Part shown: in pieces, positions 23,740 to 27,837 of the stretch
How the letters are laid out: the number at the start of each line of letters is the position of its first letter
Position numbering within the stretch: the stretch's first letter is position 1
Source: a virus
IMG/VR virus record: IMGVR_UViG_3300028571_001709
Coordinates: 1-27,837 of that record
Reading direction: 5' to 3' (one strand)
DNA: 27,837 nucleotides
The notes under the pieces: generated by a model
Told to the model about the DNA's origin: nothing
Databases searched by the model: none
Seen by the model: only the letters and a program-made list of their open reading frames with translations
Program-made: the position numbers and the translations under genes

Positions 23740-23949
23740 TTATTCAATTACTTCATCAATTTTACTCTCACCAACCGAAACGATTCTCCAATCGTGTTGA
23801 AAGCCTTGGTACTTCTCAGTAACCTTGGCTTCTACGTCGGTTACGGAATAACCTCTAACCAATTTCTCTTCTCGAATTTTTTTTAATCTACCTGAATTTT
23901 CGTCGGGTAACTCGTAAACAATTTTTGCCACAAAGAATTTCTCATCCAT
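23740..23949 (-). CDS. DUF4494-like small protein
   Basis: A 69-aa protein: FFVAKIVYELPDENSGRLKK, IREEKLVRGYSVTDVEAKV, then YQGFQHDWRIVSVGESKI. The order of a beta strand, an Lys/Glu-rich strand and a 'YSVTDVEAKV' helix matches DUF4494, a family typical of Bacteroidota and their phages. Function unknown. It starts 14 bases after the gp21-like gene stop, inside the head cassette, at the place where T4 has no gene. A late-expressed accessory is likely. It supports a Bacteroidota host. Confidence 0.6.
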   Translation of the reverse strand: MDEKFFVAKIVYELPDENSGRLKKIREEKLVRGYSVTDVEAKVTEKYQGFQHDWRIVSVGESKIDEVIE

Positions 23950-23963
23950 AATTTAAAGTTTTT

Positions 23964-24680
23964 TTATCTACCCAAAAAATCGGATAATTTTTTCATTAAG
24001 TCAACTGATTTTTCCATTCCGTTGTCTTTAATGTGTTGTTTTTTTTCCTCATCCAAGTTTTCTTCGTAATTAACCCTATCCTCAGGGTTGTTGAAGAGGT
24101 ATGCACCAGGTGTTGACGGTGACGATACTAAATCAAAACAGATAAGTTCAAAATCATCTTGTACTTCATTTTGTTCCCCAACTTTCTTTATTGAACCAAC
24201 TCCACGAGAAGATACACCCATAGTAACACCTTGTCTCATTAAGTTAGCTGCAATGTCACCTTTAGTAGAAACAATACCTTTTTCGTGAAATCCTGGTGAA
24301 GTCAACAATTTTAATTTACCCATTAGAGCATTACCATCCCACCAAATATCGGTAATTAGATGTGAAACTCTATCTAAGTCAATAAGAGATGACTCAGGGT
24401 GATTTAATTCAGAAGTTGACAAACCTTTTTTAATTGCGGTCTTGTATTTTTCAGATTCTCTCTTTAAAATCTTTTCAGGATATATTCTACCGTTTCTATT
24501 AGGTACACCGTACTTCTGTAATACAGCATAAAACTCAAAAGGATTCCTATAGTCTAATTCTTTTTGTTCACGAAGAATGTCAACATTTTTTGGGTCTGAT
24601 GGTGATACCCATCCCGCATCCATTTCAACTAAAATACCCTTACCCGTTTCACTGGCGTTTAATATTCTATAATCTTTCAT
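23964..24680 (-). CDS. 21: prohead core protease (T4 gp21-like)
   Basis: A 238-aa serine protease of the phage prohead class. Key parts are VPNRNGRIYPEKIL (59-72), ELNHPESSLIDLDRVSHLI (91-109, catalytic His94) and GVSSRGVGS (155-163, nucleophile Ser157 or Ser158), then FDLVSSPSTPGA. These match gp21 and related prohead proteases. It would trim the capsid protein and core proteins after Leu/Ile-x-Glu during head maturation and degrade the scaffold. It lies between the probable core genes and gp22, as in T4. A TATTTATC motif lies 14 bases upstream of the ATG. Confidence 0.93.
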   Translation of the reverse strand: MKDYRILNASETGKGILVEMDAGWVSPSDPKNVDILREQKELDYRNPFEFYAVLQKYGVPNRNGRIYPEKILKRESEKYKTAIKKGLSTSELNHPESSLIDLDRVSHLITDIWWDGNALMGKLKLLTSPGFHEKGIVSTKGDIAANLMRQGVTMGVSSRGVGSIKKVGEQNEVQDDFELICFDLVSSPSTPGAYLFNNPEDRVNYEENLDEEKKQHIKDNGMEKSVDLMKKLSDFLGR

Positions 24681-24694
24681 CTTATCTTTTAAAT

Positions 24695-24702
24695 GATAAA
24701 TA
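24695..24702 (-). promoter_or_regulatory. candidate late promoter motif TATTTATC (minus strand)
   Basis: On the minus strand TATTTATC (in GTATTTATC) lies 14 bases before the protease ATG, the same distance as at 16346-16353. Confidence 0.55.
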
Positions 24703-24707
24703 CTAAG

Positions 24708-25160
24708 TTATAGGAATGTTTTCTCCGATATAGGGTTTTTGGATGATGAAAATAAAAATTTAGTATTTCGTATGATACAATTTTTATAGATTTCTTTGAT
24801 AATTTTTTTGACAGAATCTTTAACTATTGTTGATTTAAAATCTAATTCATTTTTAGTGAACAAGGTTATTTCAAGATTCATAAAACTTTTTTTACCTACT
24901 TGAATCCCGCTAGTTCTCAAATCTAAATCAACGATAAAATTTTCATTGAATAGTTCCCCATTTAAACTTTCATAAACAGAATGTTTAATATCTCTACTGA
25001 GATTTCCAACAATTCTTACCCAATTTTCATATTCATCTTTAGGTAATACCCACGTTTGAAGGTTTATGTACAATGACTTTAAATTCTTAGAATCAACTGT
25101 ACCATAAGATGTTTTCAAAGATTCATATTGATTAATTTTAATTGTTTTACCTTTTTTCAT
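24708..25160 (-). CDS. hypothetical protein in the head cassette (150 aa)
   Basis: A Lys/Asn-rich protein with LYINLQTWVLPKDEYENWVR (about 30-49), FIVDLDLRTSGIQVGKKSFM and MNLEITLFTKNEL, which look like alternating beta strands, then a C-terminal helix. I do not recognise it. It lies between the 26112 gene and gp21, in the area where T4 has small prohead core genes 67 and 68, but its composition is unlike those. Between it and the divergent bS21 gene lie 78 bases (25161-25238) without a TATTTAT motif or a clear promoter. Confidence 0.65.
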   Translation of the reverse strand: MKKGKTIKINQYESLKTSYGTVDSKNLKSLYINLQTWVLPKDEYENWVRIVGNLSRDIKHSVYESLNGELFNENFIVDLDLRTSGIQVGKKSFMNLEITLFTKNELDFKSTIVKDSVKKIIKEIYKNCIIRNTKFLFSSSKNPISEKTFL

Positions 25161-25238
25161 TAAGTTAAATTTCTAACTTTTATTGTCTTTTTAAAAATTA
25201 TAACTGAATTTTACCAAATTACCAAATATTTCTTGTAT

Positions 25239-25424
25239 ATGTTAATAGTTGTTGTAAAAGGTAACATTGAGAAGTCTCTGAAAGAACTTAAGGGAAAGGT
25301 AATCAAAACCAAGCAAACAAAAAAACTCCTTGAACTTAAGGAGTTTGATAAAAAATCAGTAACTAAGAGAAAGAAAAAATTGTTAGCCCAATACAAACAA
25401 AAGATTAGGATTCAAGAACAATAG
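25239..25424 (+). CDS. rpsU: phage-encoded ribosomal protein bS21
   Basis: A 61-aa basic protein from ATG 25239; an upstream in-frame TTG is less likely. It matches bS21: MLIVVVKGNIEKSLKELKGK, then TKKLLELKEFDKKSVTKRK and KLLAQYKQKIRIQEQ, with the family pattern of a short beta start, a 'sLk..K.k' helix and an Arg/Lys-rich second helix (K-S-V-x-x-R-K-K). It is of the Bacteroidota length and type. In the ribosome bS21 sits near the anti-Shine-Dalgarno and helps start translation. There is no Shine-Dalgarno before this ATG. It is the only plus-strand gene in the head cassette and ends in a 20-base convergent overlap with the 26112 gene. Confidence 0.87.
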   Translation: MLIVVVKGNIEKSLKELKGKVIKTKQTKKLLELKEFDKKSVTKRKKKLLAQYKQKIRIQEQ

Positions 25425-26112
25425 ATTCACCAAGTTGTTTCAATCTTACATAATTAAGTTGGTCAAATTTTTCAGACTGAATTTTTTCAATAGTCTCTTT
25501 AATAGTTTTTACAACATCACTTTCAGATTCATTGTCTTTTAAAGACGATAATTTTTGAATTGTATTTTCTTTTAACGTTTCAAATTCTATTTCTAAATCT
25601 TCTTGGTTACCGGCGAAAACGTGAAAAACATTCTTTTTGGTTGTTTCATCCAAAGTATCCAAATACCTTTGAATTGTTTGATTAGCAATAGTTACCATAG
25701 ATTTTAATGGAATTTGTGTAAAATTCTCATTAATTTTAGGTTTTGACATTAACACACCTAAAACATTTTTCTTAGATTGAACCCTTTCTTGAATGTTAAT
25801 TGAATCAAGATACACCAAGATGTCTAAATCTTTGTATATGTTTTCAACATTACCACCATTTTTTGGTAATTTCACATTTTCTAATATCTGTCTAATCAGT
25901 GAGATACCTTCTTCCAAGTATTCTTTAGCGTCTTCACTACTAAGATTTTTGGGTTTAGACAAGTCGTCATACAACGAATATAACCTCGAGTAAGATTTGT
26001 TTTCTAAAATATTATGTTTAAATTCTTTAAGAGTTTTCTTAAAGTTGGCTGGATTACTGTAAGATTCCAGTAGGTTTTTTTCGATAATTGATTTAATTTC
26101 TCCGAATGTCAT
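25405..26112 (-). CDS. probable prohead core or head-associated protein
   Basis: A 235-aa, mostly helical protein. It starts GEIKSIIEKNLLESYSNPAN: L-L-E followed by Ser (Glu16/Ser17) fits the gp21 cleavage consensus, so the first 16 residues could be a removable targeting leader. The rest (FKKTLKEFKHNILENKSYSR, LYSLYDDLSKPKNLSSEDAK) recalls unknown proteins beside portal genes in other distant T4-like phages. Position between portal and protease is that of T4 core genes 67/68. No enzymatic motif. TATTTAT motifs lie 22-26 bases before its ATG. Its 3' end overlaps the bS21 gene on the other strand. Confidence 0.7.
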   Translation of the reverse strand: MTFGEIKSIIEKNLLESYSNPANFKKTLKEFKHNILENKSYSRLYSLYDDLSKPKNLSSEDAKEYLEEGISLIRQILENVKLPKNGGNVENIYKDLDILVYLDSINIQERVQSKKNVLGVLMSKPKINENFTQIPLKSMVTIANQTIQRYLDTLDETTKKNVFHVFAGNQEDLEIEFETLKENTIQKLSSLKDNESESDVVKTIKETIEKIQSEKFDQLNYVRLKQLGESIVLES

Positions 26113-26134
26113 GTTTGCAGGGGTTATTTGGATT

Positions 26135-26146
26135 CATAAATAAATA
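26135..26146 (-). promoter_or_regulatory. candidate late promoter motif (two overlapping TATTTAT units, minus strand)
   Basis: On the minus strand the run TATTTATTTATG holds two overlapping TATTTAT units right after the portal stop and 22 bases before ATG 26112. Confidence 0.5.
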
Positions 26147-27837
26147 TTACGAACCAAGTAACTTATCCAATTCCTCAGCAATTTTTCCTAAGTTTTGTTG
26201 ACCAATACTTAAATCAAGAAATTTTGAACCATGAATATCATTTTCTAAGAGAATATTTAAGTCTTTTACATTGGTAGATTCAGGTGTTACCGCAGCTTCT
26301 TCACCAGGTGGAGTTTCTGGTGTTTCAGGTGCTCCTCCTCCTCCGAACTCAGCATCAAATCCACCACCTAATCCACCGGGGAAATCTGTTGCTGCTGGTT
26401 CACTAACCTCACCTGGAGGTGCTGCCGGAGCTCCCGCACCTTCTTTAGTACCATATAACTTATCCAATGTATCAAAGATACCTGTCTTAACAATAACTGT
26501 AGGAGTATTTTTAAGTTCCTCACCAATGGCTCTTTCCATTCTTTGTTGTAGTAAGTCAGTTCTAATTTCATCATCAGACCAACCAAATATGTGCTTTTTA
26601 GCCCATGTTGAAGATGCTGGTTGAATACCGTTTCCTGGGTCTGTAACAACATCTTTATACAACAACATTTTTTCCTTCCACAAATCAACTTTTAACAAAT
26701 CAGCTTGTGTTGAAGGGTTTGTTAAACCTAAAGTAAAGTTTGAAACTTCTTCTTCAAATCCCAATAAGAAAAGGTGAATAATAGCAATTTTATTCATCTC
26801 TTGCAACATTGATTTTTGAATCCTGTTGATAGTTCTAGCAAAACGAATATCCTGTAGTGCTAATGATTTTCCATCACCAACAGTTTCTTCAAATCCCAAG
26901 AATGTTTTTGGAATACGAAGTGCTGTTACAAGTTTTTTCTGAATATATTCAATATCGGCAATTTCAGAAAGGTTTGTAGCACCTGGCAAAGTTTCAATCG
27001 GAGAAGGTTGTGCCGGGTCTCTTACAGGGATAAAATAATCTTGGTCAACCGCCATTTGGTTGAATCTCATATCAACATTACCTGTCTTTGAATCTACAAT
27101 TTGTTCTCTTTTGAATTTGTTGGCAACTCTTTGTACGTATGCTTCAATATCATCATCTTCCATGTTACCAACATACACTTTGAAAATTCTTCTTTCAGGC
27201 GCTCTTGATGTTCTGTAAATTAACATCGCATCTTCTGATAACAAAAGTTGTTTCCAAGTACGTCTTGATTTTTCCAACATGGATGTACCATAAGGAAGTT
27301 TTCTATCATCCCCCAATAATCTGAAATGACCTACTTCCCATGGTTGAAAATCTATATTTCTTGATTTCCAAGTAAATTTAAGACCTTTACTATTGTCAGG
27401 TGTTTTTATGTTAGAGGTACCCATCCTTTCCGACATACCCAACTCATATCTTTCAATTTCAATGTTTGGAAGTTGGATACTACCAATAACCCCTTTTTCA
27501 GGGTCAAGTCTGAGATAAATAAAGTTGTCACCATACTTGCATGTGTTTCTTGTCCACATGGGTAAGTTAGTGTTAATATCTAAAGAATTATTAAATAAAT
27601 CGGCTAATACGGATTTTATTCTTTTAGATTCTGAATAAATTTGTAGAATAAAACCATCTTCGTTTGGTGTTGTAGATTCTTCGGCGTAAATGTCCAATGC
27701 CGCGGCAATTTCAGGAGTATTATGTGAAAAAATAGTGTCGGTGGCAAAATTTTTATAACCAGGAACTGTCAAGTCATACACAGGAATAACACCATAAGGT
27801 TCAATAGATTCAATTTTGTGATTTAAATTGATTACAT
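26147..27837 (-). CDS. 20: portal vertex protein (T4 gp20-like), C-terminal part, with intein end upstream
   Basis: The frame is open to the window edge, so the 5' part is missing. After the intein end, the C-extein of 523 residues begins TPEIAAALDIYAEESTTPNE and continues LADLFNNSLDINTNLPMWTR, CKYGDNFIYLRLDPE, LPNIEIERYE and YGTSMLEKSRRTWKQLLLSE, all close to T4 gp20. It forms the dodecameric ring for DNA entry and tail joining. The C-terminal 110 residues hold a Pro/Gly/Ala/Glu-rich low-complexity linker, unusually GC-rich for this genome, then a final helix. A GTG at 27781 could look like a start, but coding sequence runs further upstream, so it is not. Confidence 0.92.
   Translation of the reverse strand, partial: VINLNHKIESIEPYGVIPVYDLTVPGYKNFATDTIFSHNTPEIAAALDIYAEESTTPNEDGFILQIYSESKRIKSVLADLFNNSLDINTNLPMWTRNTCKYGDNFIYLRLDPEKGVIGSIQLPNIEIERYELGMSERMGTSNIKTPDNSKGLKFTWKSRNIDFQPWEVGHFRLLGDDRKLPYGTSMLEKSRRTWKQLLLSEDAMLIYRTSRAPERRIFKVYVGNMEDDDIEAYVQRVANKFKREQIVDSKTGNVDMRFNQMAVDQDYFIPVRDPAQPSPIETLPGATNLSEIADIEYIQKKLVTALRIPKTFLGFEETVGDGKSLALQDIRFARTINRIQKSMLQEMNKIAIIHLFLLGFEEEVSNFTLGLTNPSTQADLLKVDLWKEKMLLYKDVVTDPGNGIQPASSTWAKKHIFGWSDDEIRTDLLQQRMERAIGEELKNTPTVIVKTGIFDTLDKLYGTKEGAGAPAAPPGEVSEPAATDFPGGLGGGFDAEFGGGGAPETPETPPGEEAAVTPESTNVKDLNILLENDIHGSKFLDLSIGQQNLGKIAEELDKLLGS
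27719..27837 (-). other. C-terminal end of an intein inside the portal gene
   Basis: Before the portal sequence the frame encodes HKIESIEPYGVIPVYDLTV, then PGYKNFATDTIFSHN, directly followed by Thr. This is the Hint/intein C-terminal signature: block F (VYDLTVPG..NF) and block G (His-Asn at the splice junction), with Thr as the +1 nucleophile of the C-extein. The usual His in block F (HNF) is Lys here. The junction Asn is at 27719-27721 and Thr at 27716-27718. The N-terminal splicing block and any homing endonuclease are outside the window. Confidence 0.88.

Noticed and set aside
26271-26624. A 117-aa open frame on the plus strand opposite the portal linker, Pro/Gly/Ser-rich
   Set aside because: It is the antisense shadow of the low-complexity portal linker, lacks a sensible start context and is inside a well-supported gene.
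27779-27781. GTG as the start of the portal gene
   Set aside because: The frame continues upstream to the window edge with intein-like sequence, so this is not a true start.

Overview
This window is a piece of a T4-like (myovirus) bacteriophage genome, AT-rich and densely packed. It is most likely a phage of a Bacteroidota (Flavobacterium-type) host. Three things support the host call. Start codons have almost no Shine-Dalgarno sequences in front of them. One promoter (18902-18933) fits the Bacteroidota TTTG / TAnnTTTG consensus. Several small genes (a DUF4494-like protein, a bS21 of the Bacteroidota type, the 18951 hypothetical) look like families of that phylum. No tRNA, rRNA, CRISPR array or insertion sequence was found, and no gene-free stretch exceeds 300 bases.

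Layout. (1) 1-12072, plus strand: a chain of tightly spaced or overlapping genes. It holds the end of an SH3/WYL-like protein, a hypothetical, a GT4 glycosyltransferase, a DEDDy exonuclease, a dUTPase, a HAD phosphatase, an 830-residue protein that looks like a GT2-GT4-pyruvyltransferase fusion, a short APS-kinase-like gene, a second HAD, a nucleotidyltransferase, a DUF2061 membrane protein, a 42-aa peptide, PhoH, a HAD relative with an altered catalytic motif, two more glycosyltransferases and a gp55-like late sigma factor. (2) 12118-18361, plus strand: virion genes, including a gp5-like OB-fold baseplate protein and a small Lys/Cys-rich protein with a possible capsid-targeting leader, closed by a terminator. 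(3) 18429-19669, plus strand: an accessory cassette with an HNH endonuclease and a two-gene unit behind the host-type promoter. (4) 19662-27837, mostly minus strand: the T4 head cassette in T4-like order (portal gp20, a probable core protein, gp21 protease, gp22 scaffold, gp23 major capsid), with a phage-encoded ribosomal protein bS21 on the opposite strand inside it.

How it fits together. The sigma factor probably reads a short late-promoter motif, TATTTAT(A/T/C), found just upstream of several structural genes. The gp21-type protease has candidate cleavage sites in the capsid protein and in two other proteins. The glycosyltransferase/CysC/HAD/nucleotidyltransferase block looks like a glycan-building or glycan-decorating module. 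The most striking signals are an intein whose C-terminal end interrupts the portal protein at the window edge, the phage bS21 without a Shine-Dalgarno, the three-domain glycan enzyme, and the recurring VLxE helix.
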